Position numbers and translations under genes: made by a program. The notes under the pieces are model-generated. The model was not told the DNA's origin. It did no database searches and saw only the letters and a program-made list of their open reading frames with translations. A DNA stretch of 64,000 nucleotides, taken from Zygnema cylindricum (taxonomy: Eukaryota; Streptophyta; Zygnematophyceae; Zygnematales; Zygnemataceae). Every line of letters starts with the position of its first letter. The first letter of the stretch is position 1. Of the stretch, positions 1-11,190 are shown in pieces. The stretch covers positions 41,538 to 105,537 of the forward strand of contig JBBHKE010000080.1 of the NCBI GenBank assembly GCA_037447655.1, read 5' to 3'.

Positions 1-369
1 AGCTCACTACTGAATGTACGGAGGCATACCAACCGTACGTAACCCGAATACTTCGTGACATGTCAAAATGAATAGCTTTACACTAATACCTAATACACAT
101 AGGACAAAACATTGTTGCAAATATTTACAAACCTTACAAATTTCATCAAACGAATCTGGACCGTCCAATATAAATATCATGTGATGGACGCGATTTCGCG
201 TCCCACTTAATTCCTTTTTCACGTCCTTTTAATTTTCCTCGTACATCTACTCCCCCAATCCACAAACCATTCGAACCACCACATTAATTTCGTTAATTAA
301 ATACGCACACTAACACGCGCACTCACGAAACGTCGTGTGTGCACGAAACCAACTTTTCAAAAACCAACA
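1..369 (-). repeat. 3' LTR (partial) of gag-only LTR element F
   Basis: Positions 1-369 repeat 2785-3153 with a single difference (c at 75, a at the matching base). The right end reads AAAACCAACA, so on the minus strand the LTR opens with TGTTGG. Immediately to the right a purine run on the minus strand (ending CGGGGGAG) is the polypurine tract. The LTR runs off the left edge of the window; its partner is 844 bp long, so about 475 bp lie outside. Confidence 0.85.
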
Positions 370-1445
370 CTCCCCCGAAAATTTAGTTTCGTGCGTCCAT
401 GGCGCCAGGTCATTAGCTGTCACCAATGTTACCAACTGTCACTCTTGCCTTCAGCTGCCTCCATTAAAATCCGCCAAATGCCTCCGACTAATTTTTTTTT
501 TTCTTGTTCCACCACTGCTTCCGCTGCCTCCATAAATCTTTCCACATTTTATAACAGTTTTTTTTTTTTTTTTCTTTCTCGATTACAATAAAAAAAAAAA
601 AAAAAAAAATCATTTCTACTATAATCTACACCTCAATTTTACTTTCCAAAATTCTGTCACAAGTCAAATTTCTACCAAAGTATCACACGAATATATCCCA
701 CTCAAATAACTTCTACCTTAACAAAACAAATCAAATTTCAAAATTTTTCTTTTTCCATTTAATATTCGGATCCCAAAATTTCCCATTAAAAATAAATAAA
801 TCAAAATCTATTTCCTCAAAACAAAATACCGAAATAGACCAAATTCCAACAAAAAATCCCACATATTCCTCTAACTACCACAACAATTTCCAAAAATGAA
901 AAACTTTTCAATTTTTCTAAATTTCTCAAACCCCTTACTGAATCCTTTAAAAACTCTCTTTTCAACCAATTTCAAAACAAAAATGCTAAATTCGAGATTC
1001 CACAAATATAACCGAATGTTAAAGGTAGTTTCCTCAATAAAATTATTTTTCACGCCGTTTTTTTTTTTATACCACTTTTGGCACATGTTTTCTTCTACGG
1101 GTGGTCCTCTCAACTCTACTTCTTTTCTTCGTTTTCTTAATGAATTTTGGTATTTTCTCAATTTTTGCATTTTATTTTTTTTTTCTCATATTATAGGGCT
1201 CTTTACTTACACCAATTTTCTGAACTTTTTTCTTCTCTCCTTCTCTAAATGAATCACACTTTTCATGCAAATTATTTTCAGTTTTTCCCGTTTCCACTTC
1301 CAAGTAACCTTCACTTCCTCCTACTATTCTTACTTCAATAAATTCTTCCACTTGCGAATCTTTATCACTCACCAATCTGTCGTTGGAAGATGTGATAAAA
1401 TCTGACTCATTTTCAGTCACCTCTTTCTCCACTCCATTTTCGGTG

Positions 1446-1840
1446 TCAAAAAAATATTTCTTTTCCTTCCTCATGTTCCATATCTAGAGGAGCAACAATC
1501 GGCAAATATACAAATTCGTCAACGGGAAGGGTAACCCCTCGTTTAGGGGGTCGAACTCGATTGTCATCCCATCCTTTTCTGAAATTTCTTGTGACACATG
1601 CACTTTTATATACCGGACATACCCTGAAGGTATGCCCTAAAACATTTACAATAAAAACAATTTTCTGATTTACAACTTTTTCTATTTTTCTGGAATTGTG
1701 GTTTAACATCTTGAAAATTCCCCCTATTCTTTAGAGCCTCCTTATCATTCTCTTCATCTAAAACAAATCTGATTGCTAAAGATAAATTCCAATCCTTTTT
1801 ATCAACTTGGTTTAATCTATCAAAAGCACACCTATATTCC
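1446..1840 (-). pseudogene. 3' part of element F gag, frameshifted zinc knuckle
   Basis: Reading the minus strand past the gag stop near 1838, gag-like sequence goes on in shifting frames. Around 1610-1672 a CCHC zinc-knuckle signature is split between two frames: CFYC in one, GHTFRVC in the next. A basic segment rich in R and K follows. No protease, integrase or reverse transcriptase can be found between here and the 3' LTR; 370-1445 is AT-rich with T/A homopolymers. I infer a gag-only (TR-GAG type) non-autonomous element. Confidence 0.55.
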
Positions 1841-2335
1841 TTAGGTAATCCCTTTCATTAACAAGAGAGCCTTTTGAACATTTGTAAAGTTTCCTCCCGC
1901 AATATCATTTTCTGCAAACAATCTTTGCAAACTAAGGCAATATTTCAACATGCTACCACCATCATATTTATATTCAAATATTTTTGTAGCACTAATCATC
2001 CAGTGATACACAGAAGTCTTTTGATAAGTGCATTCTAAAAACTTCCATAATTCAGCTGCACTCTTCACATCAAGGTACATCATTACAAATTCCTTAGTCA
2101 TAGATAGCTTGATAATCCTCAAGCTCTCCAGGTTTTTCTCCTCCCATTCAGCTGATGTTTCGACACATGTCCCATCCACCACATCCATAAGCTTCCTCAA
2201 CTTGAAGTAGCTCTCCATAATACTCCTCCTACAATAATATTCAGTTCCAATAAATAAGGGTAAGTAAGATTCATCCAATATGGGTAGCCATGGGCGTGGG
2301 CCCATAACCTGTTGTCCATAGCCATTTCTAGCCAT
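1841..2335 (-). CDS. Ty1/copia-type gag, N-terminal part (element F)
   Basis: A 164-codon frame reads on the minus strand. It starts in the end of the 5' LTR, passes through the primer-binding site (encoding QVMGP) and continues with a copia gag core: a segment with WKFLECTYQ, the LLLMKG helix motif and a YLDVKSAAELW stretch typical of UBN2/retrotran_gag domains. Gag is the structural protein of the virus-like particle. A stop interrupts it before the zinc knuckle. The ATG inside the primer-binding site (plus positions 2303-2305, cat) is in frame, so translation may start there or at the upstream ATG at 2335. Very young LTRs combined with a broken gag suggest mobilisation in trans. Confidence 0.7.
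   Translation of the reverse strand: MARNGYGQQVMGPRPWLPILDESYLPLFIGTEYYCRRSIMESYFKLRKLMDVVDGTCVETSAEWEEKNLESLRIIKLSMTKEFVMMYLDVKSAAELWKFLECTYQKTSVYHWMISATKIFEYKYDGGSMLKYCLSLQRLFAENDIAGGNFTNVQKALLLMKGIT
2296..2309 (-). promoter_or_regulatory. Primer-binding site, half-tRNA (initiator Met) type
   Basis: Directly after the 5' LTR end (…ACAACA) the minus strand reads GGTTATGGGCCCAC. This is complementary to the anticodon stem-loop of plant initiator methionine tRNA, as in Drosophila copia and yeast Ty5, rather than to the 3' end of the tRNA. The identity of the tRNA is from my knowledge of the tRNA sequence, not from this window. Confidence 0.75.
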
Positions 2336-3153
2336 GGATTCACCCTCGGAAGTACCACAGACTACCCTAAAAACATCGTACTTTGGATAGACACAGAATT
2401 CAAAAGAATTAACAAAACAAGTTGAAACTAAATTAACAGATATAATATAGGCTATAAAATAACCTCACAAAGTTTCAGATAAAAATAATAAACAGAGTGA
2501 TCACATCATCTAGTCAAAGTTGCAGAAAAACAGTCTGCCATAACTTTGATTAAACAGACTAACTTCACAATGAAGTAAAACACAGACCAGGCACACAATA
2601 GACCTGAAAATCTGTGACAATATTAACAATACAAATAGGAACACACATGCAGAATTTCAGACAATTCTGCCAACAGATCTGAGAGAAATCCTCAGATAAA
2701 ATTACCAAAAATCCCCATAAACAGTTTTTTGGTCCAAAAAGTTCCTTAAGTCCAAAATGACGAAGTCCTACAAATATACACTAGAGCTCACTACTGAATG
2801 TACGGAGGCATACCAACCGTACGTAACCCGAATACTTCGTGACATGTCAAAATGAATAGATTTACACTAATACCTAATACACATAGGACAAAACATTGTT
2901 GCAAATATTTACAAACCTTACAAATTTCATCAAACGAATCTGGACCGTCCAATATAAATATCATGTGATGGACGCGATTTCGCGTCCCACTTAATTCCTT
3001 TTTCACGTCCTTTTAATTTTCCTCGTACATCTACTCCCCCAATCCACAAACCATTCGAACCACCACATTAATTTCGTTAATTAAATACGCACACTAACAC
3101 GCGCACTCACGAAACGTCGTGTGTGCACGAAACCAACTTTTCAAAAACCAACA
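2310..3153 (-). repeat. 5' LTR of element F
   Basis: 844 bp, bounded by TGTTG and CAACA. The outer 369 bp match 1-369 with one difference. The inner end abuts the primer-binding site. The inner ~450 bp also match the solo LTR at 6358-6800, so both belong to one family. ATTTA at 3154-3158 would be the target duplication if it recurs beyond the left window edge. Confidence 0.8.
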
Positions 3154-3760
3154 ATTTATTCTAATAGCGTTTGGCAGTGTACACCGCCAATCACTATTAG
3201 AGTAAATAATGCGAATTCAATGCCCTTTAAAAAAAAAAAAACCTTGAAATACAACTCATAATTCTTTTTTTCCATTATTCTAATTAGGGTTTTTTTCAAT
3301 TAGCGTTAATAATGTAAGTACATTGCGATGGAAATAGCGTGGCGTACGGACATGGTATCTCCGTATGAAATGGTACTTTTTGAATTACAAAGGCATAAAA
3401 TGACACTTAACATTATTGCTTACACATGTGAATGTGCACTGGAAGAAAGAGACACAAACCCGTCGAAAAGAAACTCTTCGACAAAAATCACGTTCTCAAA
3501 TGTTCGTCCGTCGACCGTGTGAACAACGCGACGGCGTACCAATTCTCAGATTTTGTATAGGTACACATATTACTGTAGACTTCAAAAGAGCAAGTATTTA
3601 TTATTCAAGACAACCCAAATTACAGTTAGGGATTAATTAGTATATATATATTTTTCAAAAAAAAAAAAATCCCGATTAGTGTTAATAATACTATTTTTTT
3701 TTGTACGCTATTTATTCCTTTACTCTAATAGCGATTGACGCTGTAGTGAACAATTTCTCT
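3154..3760. repeat. Foldback/MITE-like repeat
   Basis: Two inverted segments face each other: near 3190-3212 (CAATCACTATTAGAGTAAA) and near 3712-3742 (TTTACTCTAATAGCGATTG), with similar flanking bases. The interior is AT-rich with A and T runs and has no coding sequence. The left end coincides with the LTR of element F, so F may have inserted into this repeat. Family unknown. Confidence 0.45.
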
Positions 3761-4327
3761 TTTCAATCAAGTTTTGTACTTTGATGGTTTAACTATCGCG
3801 TTTTCCATAATAAAATCTTTCCAAATACTTCACTTTTTAAGTTTTCATCTAATTTACCTGCACACTAATACGACAAATTGTTCCGTGCATTACATCTGTA
3901 TTGTGAAACAGTACGTGGAGGTACATAACTGTACATGTTTGTCAACAGAGTTTCATTTAGAAGTTGTCAATAGTTGCTTGGGGACAAACTATGTACGTTC
4001 AAAAATTAAAAATCTTATCATCTGCGAAAAAAAAAACAAATTTGATGACACACTTGGGATTTTATGAACCGATACACATTTGCAACATTCGGTCATACAG
4101 CTGCACGTGGCTGCAGCTTTTCTGTTACTTGGACGAGCGATAAAAACTGAGAAGTATAAATTTGTTGTCCTTGTATTTGTATAAGAACGTGTGAAAGGTG
4201 GCGAAAGGTTTTCTTCCGCGTCTCGAAAGTGGTCAAAATAGTATGAATGTCCATTCTACGTGTACGACTATGCAAGTCTAGACACAATACACAAAAGATT
4301 GGATTTTTGTCGTACACGAAAAATATC
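3761..4327. other. AT-rich spacer, nothing recognised
   Basis: Short frames on both strands show no conserved motif, no exon-like codon use and no repeat structure that I can support. Confidence 0.5.
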
Positions 4328-4679
4328 TAGTGTTGTGTATCGAGAAAAAATTATCCCAATAAAACCGATGCGGATAGTTATCGGTTATCGAACGGTGAGG
4401 GTTACACATATATTTGTACAAATAGTACGGAGTATACGGTACGGATATAATGTACAAAATGAGTACTTATGACATTTTTTCACAATCCTTTCCGTACTAG
4501 AGTATGGAGCTATCGCCGATAGTTATCGAGCAGGCAATATCGCAATGAAAAATCGATGTTATCGGTGTTCTATGACAATAACACCGGTTCCAATATATCG
4601 TACCAGGATATTGATTATCGGTAGGCCAAAAAAAGGTGCATATTGATTATCGAGAAATGGTTACCGATACACAACACTA
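4328..4679. mobile_element. hAT-like MITE
   Basis: 352 bp with 15-bp perfect terminal inverted repeats, TAGTGTTGTGTATCG at 4328-4342 and its complement at 4665-4679. The ends fit the hAT consensus (C/T)A(A/G)NG. The flanks AAAATATC (4320-4327) and GAAATATC (4680-4687) form an 8-bp target duplication with one mismatch, the size made by hAT transposases. The interior holds repeated GATAGTTATCG-type motifs and no frame for a transposase. Confidence 0.75.
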
Positions 4680-5089
4680 GAAATATCTGTGTACGGGCGG
4701 GTTACTAACATATATGTATGTGTTTCTCTCTCGCATATATAACTTTTACAAAAGCCAAGCGGGTTATGAACATATTTGTATCTATTTTGCGATGGCATAT
4801 ATAAGGGTATGTTCTCATGTAATCAAAACTTAGTTTTGTTACTTTGTTTTTTAGCGAAGATTTTCCGTAAACTGTTTCAAGTGTCCCAATGTGTAACAAT
4901 TAAGTTGTTGCTTAAGGGTGTCATGATTGTATAAGTCGACAATGCTCGTGACGGCTATCAACGTCTACAATTTGTGATGATGCACGTCATTTTTCGTAAC
5001 TGCTTGTGACGTCGCATGTCTTTTCCGAGACATTATAAACGCACCGCATTTCGGCCTGTTGCGTTTCATGGTTGAAGCTGATGCAGTTT

Positions 5090-5630
5090 GCCTTTGCATC
5101 TCCTGTCCGGTCGACATGAAATGGCATCGAAATCTCGAGACCCGTGCAAAAAAAAAATCGTGCCAAAGAGAAACAGACAAAACAACACAAATTGTGTACT
5201 TTTCCTCGTTGTACTGAATGGTAACGGAAAAAACTTAGCGAATCGTGTACTTTTCCTGAACGTTAAGAATCGTTTGAATCTTTTTTTACAAATGCCAATA
5301 TGTGTTCCTAGTTGTTCAACAGTGATAATATAATATAAAACACATGGCTGATGTGTTTTAAAATAAATTTGAAGGTGACATTTTTTTACATGGTCGTGGG
5401 TCGAAAAACACAAGACGACAACATGTAGAACATTTTAAGTTCGACGATGACTCAAAATGTACTTTTTTTTTCAATTTCTTTGTACGGGTGTAATTTCGGT
5501 TGTAAAACGCTAAGTTTTAGAGGAAAACGACGACAAAAAACCCTTATATTGGCACATGGAGACATACCACAACGGAATGAAATCGTTACTTTAAAATGTG
5601 ACATATGTAAACGCATTCAAAACTTATAAC
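5090..5630 (+). repeat. Dispersed repeat, copy 1
   Basis: Diverged relative of 9420-9850 and 10720-11190. Shared landmarks in order are an ATGGCATC…GAGACCC…CCGTGCA…AAAAAA block, then TTTTTTTGTACGG followed by GGAGGAAAACGAC-like sequence and a CTTTA…GCACATGG end. No coding potential. 4680-5089 to its left shows nothing I can identify. Confidence 0.4.
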
Positions 5631-5696
5631 AGATGTAGTCGTCCACAACATGTTTTTATACATCCAAGTGTCTACAATTTAAGACGTCGTTGAACT

Positions 5697-6100
5697 CAGA
5701 GGCCTCCATATGCCTTCAGAATATGTTGCTTATACTAAACCTCTAGGATAACCTTGACCCCTTTTGATTTCACCAAGGATAACTGCCACCCTGGCAAACA
5801 ATGACTTTGACTTGCCTCACCCCATTGAAGAAAACAATCCCTTGAGTCAATAGCAAAAAGAATCAAGTGATTTGCTCCCTTGAGTAGTGAATTATGAATG
5901 GTGAAAGATGACCTATTGTACAGGAGCACTCTAGGAGAGAGGCGGCTACCTAACATTTTTCTAAGTCCTAAACCCCACACTAAGCCCTCTACTACTAGAG
6001 TACGTCACCAATCAAAACATTGTATTGTACAGAAACGTTGTAATTCTTTGACCTCCATTGGTACACAAAATGTCCAGCTTATGTGAAGCCTCTACGATAG
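5697..6100 (-). repeat. Old copia LTR remnant (R-U5 part)
   Basis: Collinear with the X-type copia LTRs: CCTCTAGGATAA…TGACCCC, AACTGCCACCCTGGCA, GAGTCAATAGCAAAAAGAATC, TTGCTCCCTTGAG, AGGAGAGAGG and TTTTTCTAAGTCCTA occur in the same order as at 28790-29060. It is strongly diverged and lacks both ends. Confidence 0.6.
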
Positions 6101-6109
6101 TATATGCAC

Positions 6110-8280
6110 TTTTGACTTTGAAAATGAATAAGTCCCCCCGCGTAGCGTGGACTCCCCTGAGTCCGCTGCAAAAAGAATCACTGAAATTGCTCCCCTGAGC
6201 ATTAAGTTATGGCTGACCAAAGTTCGTCCATAAATACAAGTGCCCTCTAGGAGAGAGGCTGAAAAACGAGAAAATATTCTAAGTCCTAAGCTACCTTTGT
6301 AAACCTATTACTAGGGTACTTCGACCAATCACAGGACTGTAAAGTACAAGAAGGTACTGTTGTCCATAGCCATTTTCAGCCATGGATTTACCCTCGGAAG
6401 CACCACAGACTACCCAAAAACAGCCTACTTTGATTCAACACAGAATTTTACAGAAACAACAAAACAAGCTGAAACTTCATTAACAGATAGTATTTAGGAT
6501 ATAGAATAATCTCACAAAGTTTCAGACAAATATAATAAACAGAGTGATCACATCATCTAGTCAAAGTTGCAGAAAAACAGTCTGCCAGAACTTTGATAAA
6601 ACAGACTAACTTCACAATGAAGTAAAACACAGACAAGGCACACAATAGACCTGAAAATCTGTGACAATATTAACAATACAAATAGGAACACACATGAAGA
6701 ATTTCAGATAGTTCTGCCAACAGATCTGAGAGTAATCCTCAGATAAAATTACCAAAAATCACCATAAACAGTTTTGGTCCAAAAAGTTCCTATGTCCTGA
6801 AATGACTAAGTCCTACAAATATATACAAGAGCTTACTGCTGAATGTACGGAGGCATAAAAGCCGTACGCTATCTACCAACTACCTCAATTAATGTAGATA
6901 TACCGTAATACTTCAAAGTATGTCACATTAAGTAAACGTACACTAATAATTAATTCACAAAAGGACAAAACAATGTTGAACCAAATATTTACACCGACAA
7001 CAAAATTGTATGCTGAGTCATTGCGTGTAACTCAACAAGACTCCACGAATCTCGTCAAATAATCCGGGCCGTCCAAAAATATATATCGTGTGATTGACGT
7101 GATTTCGCTTTCCCACTAATTGAAAAATAGCGGCGGCCCTTTTCCGCCGTCCGTAGCTCTTATCTGGCACCCTTGATGTCGCGCCACGTGGTCACAAAAT
7201 CCAAACGAAATCCACGCGAGTCCTCAAATATCCCACGACATGGAGAAGCGAATTCACGTCCACTTGCCAATATAATAATAGTACAACCAAAATCATTTCC
7301 GTACCGCGGATGCGTCCTTTGCATTAAATGCGGATTGTCACAAATAAGGTACACGTCATTTGTCATAAACGTCGCCTGTCGCATATAAAGTACATTTGTC
7401 CAAATTAGATGCTCTGTACCGGCGACGTACATTTCGTATATTTCACGTCGGATCGCGTCGCAATCCGCCGTCCATTTATTAACGCATTCCGCGCCACTCA
7501 ATTACTCCATCACGTCCCTTTAATTTTACTCATACATTTACTCCCCCAATCCACAAATCCATTCGAACCTCCATTTGTACAACCACATTACTTTCGGTAA
7601 TCATATTCGCACGAAAGGTCGCGTGCGCACAAAATTTGGCGTACGCACGAAACTAACATTTCAAAAACAACAGGTACAGGTACCGCTGTATTTATTGTAC
7701 GGCCATAGTACAACATGGCCGTTCTGCTGACACGTGTCAGTTCCGGAGCCGTAGTTACTCCTCCCTTGATATTCGCTGTCCAACCATATGTTGCCACGTG
7801 TCATCCGCCGACATCTGGTCTGCAAACCGCCAAATTGCTTTTCCGGCATTTCGGCTCCACTGTGAGCTGTTCGATCAGATTCGGACATTTGATTTCGTCA
7901 GTCGAAATTAAATGTCGATTCGTATATTTCGTGCGGTCCCGATTTCGTGCGGACAGGTATGTTTCTATGCATAAATCATCCCGTAACTTAGTTAATTGGA
8001 ATATCAAGCGCTGTTTTTCTTTAAATAAATATTGCGCCATAGAGGTGTATCGTTTACTTCAAGACCTACCGTATAAGGCGGACGGCAAGTCTGTACGGTG
8101 GTTATCAGGAAGCCACTGGATCAACTCCCACAATTGCCAAAACCTATTTTGTAGAAAAATATACTAGTGATATGGTTGTCTCCTTAGCTGCAAGAGGTAG
8201 CCATGGTTGACTGCAGGTCCTTAGTGACTACGACAAGTATGAGGACTGCAGTTAGGTCACAATAAAGACTACAATATACC
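6110..8280 (-). repeat. Old copia LTR split by a solo LTR
   Basis: 6110-6357 matches the R-U5 part of the copia LTRs (TGGACTCCCCTGAGTCC, GCAAAAAGAATC, CTCTAGGAGAGAGG). After the solo LTR the same LTR resumes at 7678 with GTACGGCCATAGTACAACATGG, CACGTGTCATCCG, AACCGCCAAA, and ends in the conserved U3 hairpin (GGTAGCCATGG…AGTGACTACGACAAG) near 8190-8245. The break lies at the GGTAC target duplication. Frames in 7400-8160 are shadows of this LTR. Confidence 0.65.
6358..7672 (-). mobile_element. Solo LTR of the element F family
   Basis: 1315 bp, starts TGTTGTCC and ends AAACAACA. It is flanked by a perfect 5-bp target duplication GGTAC (6353-6357 and 7673-7677). The first ~450 bp align with the 5' LTR of element F (the CACAGACTACCC… and CAGAGTGATCACATCATC blocks). 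The rest is longer and diverged. No internal domain is left, as expected after LTR-LTR recombination. Confidence 0.85.
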
Positions 8281-8299
8281 TATCTTTTCAACAAACGTA

Positions 8300-8990
8300 A
8301 TGGTGATGGAGTACTTTTTGTACGGCCATTGCACGACATGGCCAAAAAGTCGACAGATGTCATATTCGGACTCATTATGGTTCTCTTCGCAAATGTCGCA
8401 AGCCAATGAGGTAGTGCCACATGTCACTTAGTGTGGTCGTGACCGAAAACCGCCAAAGCGCCCATTCCGCGATGTCGGCTCTCATCGTGACCGTGTGATA
8501 AAAACCGATTTTTAATTGTAGCCGTCGAAACAAATGTGCGGTATATTTGTTTCTTGCGGTACCCTTGTCAGTACTAAGTATAACTCTGTGTATGTGCTAA
8601 GGGTCCGTTTGCTCAGTTAAATGAATTTCTCTAAGGTTGCATCTTTAAATAGTTATCGCACCCTAAGTATCTCAGCAGAGTTCATAGACTATAGGACAAA
8701 GCTAGCAACTATAGGCTTCTCTGACGGACGATAAGTACCAGTATCAAATTTTGGGTCCGTCAATTCTTTTTTGGTAAATCTACCAAAAAACGTGTTGCTT
8801 GTCTCTTTGGACAACGTAGGCATCCTTGGCTTTAACTCCCTCACCAACCTTCAGTGACTGCGGCAAATGTGGGGGCTTGAGAGAGGAGGTAGAGGCAGAA
8901 TGCCTTTGCTTCTTTTTTGCCATTTATTTTACAAGTTTAAACCTAAAAAATATCAAAAAAAAAACATTAATTTCTACACGTCAAACCGCA
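8300..8990 (-). repeat. Old copia LTR remnant (U3 part)
   Basis: Same order of blocks as other copia LTRs: TACTTTTTGTACGGCCATTGCACGAC, ACATGTCAC, AACCGCC, CGATGTCGGC, ACAAATGTGCGG, TTAAATAGTTATC, then the U3 hairpin CTCCCTCACCAACC TTCAGTGACTGCGG … GAGAGAGGAGGTAGAGGCAG. The GGGTCCGTCAATTC stretch fills the place where other copies have the tRNA-like module. Confidence 0.6.
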
Positions 8991-9419
8991 TGTTGTACAA
9001 TTTCTGTGACTTTGAAATGTTTGTACGTCATTTTGTCAACGTGGAGGTTTCCATCACAAATTGCTCCTTTATTACTTATTAAATTTTTATTATTTTGATG
9101 TTGATGCATGTGAGAAGAAAATGACGAAAAGTAATAGAGACAATGGAAGAAGTCGATACGAAGTAAAATTTGAATATAGATGAAAAAAAAAGGAACCTAC
9201 AAATAAGTGAAGATATTGAGAATTGTTAATTATTACGAATAAACCTGATTACACCTATTGCGCTTGTCCAAAAAATGTGCTTTCGTTCTTCGTCTTCCCA
9301 CTTGTCGACAGGTGACCTATGAATTTCCTACTGTTTGTACGTGAAAATGCGTGTGATTAGGAGCGAGGGATTATGACAAGGAAATTATACAAAGGGTAAG
9401 AGGGGAAAAGGGGGAGGCA

Positions 9420-9850
9420 CCTTCATGGACTTCACTTTACGAAATGGCATCTGTTGGAAGAGACACCTCTACGGCCCTTGCACGGAAAAGGTAAGCACGC
9501 AAAGGCTAAAAACGTACAGTTGGTTTTTGTACTCCGCGTAAAAAAGGTTTGAAAAACCCGTGACGCGCGTGACTACGTCTGCCTATTGGTTCACATCTTC
9601 AAGCTTTAAGTAAAATCACCTCGCGAGATGATTTCAGTAGAAGTTTGAATATAAGTTGGTGGGAGACGAAAGTGGATCGAAACCAACTAGACGACAAACT
9701 GCAATACAAGTTTAAATGTGACACAAAATATACCGTGGTAATTTCATTTTTTTTGTACGGTTGCTACATATTGTCTTGTTGCGGGCTAAGTGTCGGAGGA
9801 AAACAACAAGAGAAAGCCCTTACTTTATCACATGGGAACATGCCCTAACT
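9420..9850 (+). repeat. Dispersed repeat, copy 2, with palindrome
   Basis: Aligns with 10720-11190: TTTACGAAATGGC, GAGAC…CCCTTGCACGGAAAA, TTTTTGTACTCCGCG, GCCTATTGGTTCACATC, then a palindrome AAATCACCTCGCGAGATGATTT-like hairpin at 9613-9635, GAAAGTGGATCGAAAC, CTAGACGACAAACTGCA, and TTTTTTGTACGG…GGAGGAAAACAAC. Non-coding. 8991-9419 holds nothing I recognise. Confidence 0.5.
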
Positions 9851-9964
9851 TTTACAAAAGCCTCACATGACACACCCTAACTTATTAGGCAAACTCGGAA
9901 GTTTATACCCCGATAGCAAAACATATTCAAACGTGTTGGTAATTGAAATTAAACCCTTGAAGGG

Positions 9965-10080
9965 TAAGGACAAGTGTTGTGTATCGGGTAAAAAGTTATC
10001 GCGTTAAATTCGATATTTGATATATCGAATATTTAGTGTCATACCGAATGGTTAGAGTCGAATTAGTACGTACAAAACCA
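9965..10080 (+). repeat. Fragment related to the hAT-like MITE
   Basis: AGTGTTGTGTATCGGGTAA followed by AGTTATCG and TATCGAATAT repeats matches the terminal and inner motifs of the MITE at 4328-4679. Only one end is present. Confidence 0.4.
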
Positions 10081-10719
10081 AAAATTTAGTAACGAATATG
10101 TTACACTGATTCCGTTAAATGCAAAAGATCTTCTGTGTTTTTGCATACTGTTCCCTTTTTCCGGAGCAATTTGCAGGCAGGAAGCATAACATAGTTGCTT
10201 TTTAGATTAGTTACTTTTAAACTTTGACTGAGGGCACTTTCTCTTGTAACCGAAACTTTAGTCTTGTAACTTTGTTTTTAGCGAAGATTCTTCGTACTAC
10301 TTTCAAAGCATTCGTATGTAAAGAAATGAAATTGTTACTTTAGATTGTGACGAATGTAGACGTCGGTGTAATTTGTGACGGTTGTGGACGACTACAAAAC
10401 TCGCGACAATTGATGACGTTTACCAAATGGCGACAGTTGTAGACGTCTAACTACTTGTGACATTGTAGATGTTTAGTGCTTGTGACATTTTGACGTCACG
10501 CTCAAATTATGACAGCGTCGACGTCACAAATCCTAAAACTTTCCGCCATGGTTTCCCGCTTTTATTTTTTAGTCGTCTCTCACTCTACTTGCCATCAAAA
10601 TACGCCGAAAGATAGTAAAAATAAATCGTTTTTAGAGATCTCTCATTTGATACCATTATTGACATTTTTCATTGCAAAAATTGTGAGATAGACGCGGTAG
10701 TGGGAGAGGGAGAGAGAGA

Positions 10720-11190
10720 GAGAGGCGCTTTGATGGAAATCACTTTTACGAAATGGCGTCCTTTGGTCGAGACCCCCTCCACGACCCGTGTATGGAAAAA
10801 AACGCACAAAAAAAAGTCACGCCAGGTTGGAAATGTGCACTGGGTTTTTTTTTGGTACTCCGCGCACAGAAATTGTTAAAAACTCACGACACGTGCGACA
10901 ACACCTGCCTATTCGCTCACCTCATGGAACTTTATTAAAAATCACCTCGTGAGGTGATTTTATATAAAGTTTGAAGATGAGCTGAAAGGACGCGAAAGTG
11001 GGTCGAAACGCGCTAGACGACAAACTGCATCGCGCTAGACGACAAACTGCAGTACGTATAAAGTTTCAAGGTAACGCAACTTGTACGGTGGTAAATTTTT
11101 TTTTTTTGTACTTTCACGTTTTTTCTTATGGAGGAAAACGACATAAATGACTGTAACTTTAGCACAAGGGAAGTGCACTCAGTTATGTTT
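10720..11190 (+). repeat. Dispersed repeat, copy 3, with near-perfect palindrome
   Basis: Third copy of the repeat at 9420-9850. At 10938-10959 it carries a perfect 22-nt palindrome centred on CACCTCGTGAGGTG. A 20-nt duplication of GCGCTAGACGACAAACTGCA occurs near 11009-11051. It is preceded by a short (GA)n run at 10699-10720. Confidence 0.5.

Noticed and set aside
7160-8167. Cluster of overlapping frames on both strands
   Set aside because: All lie in LTR sequence (solo LTR and the LTR it split), with no protein features.
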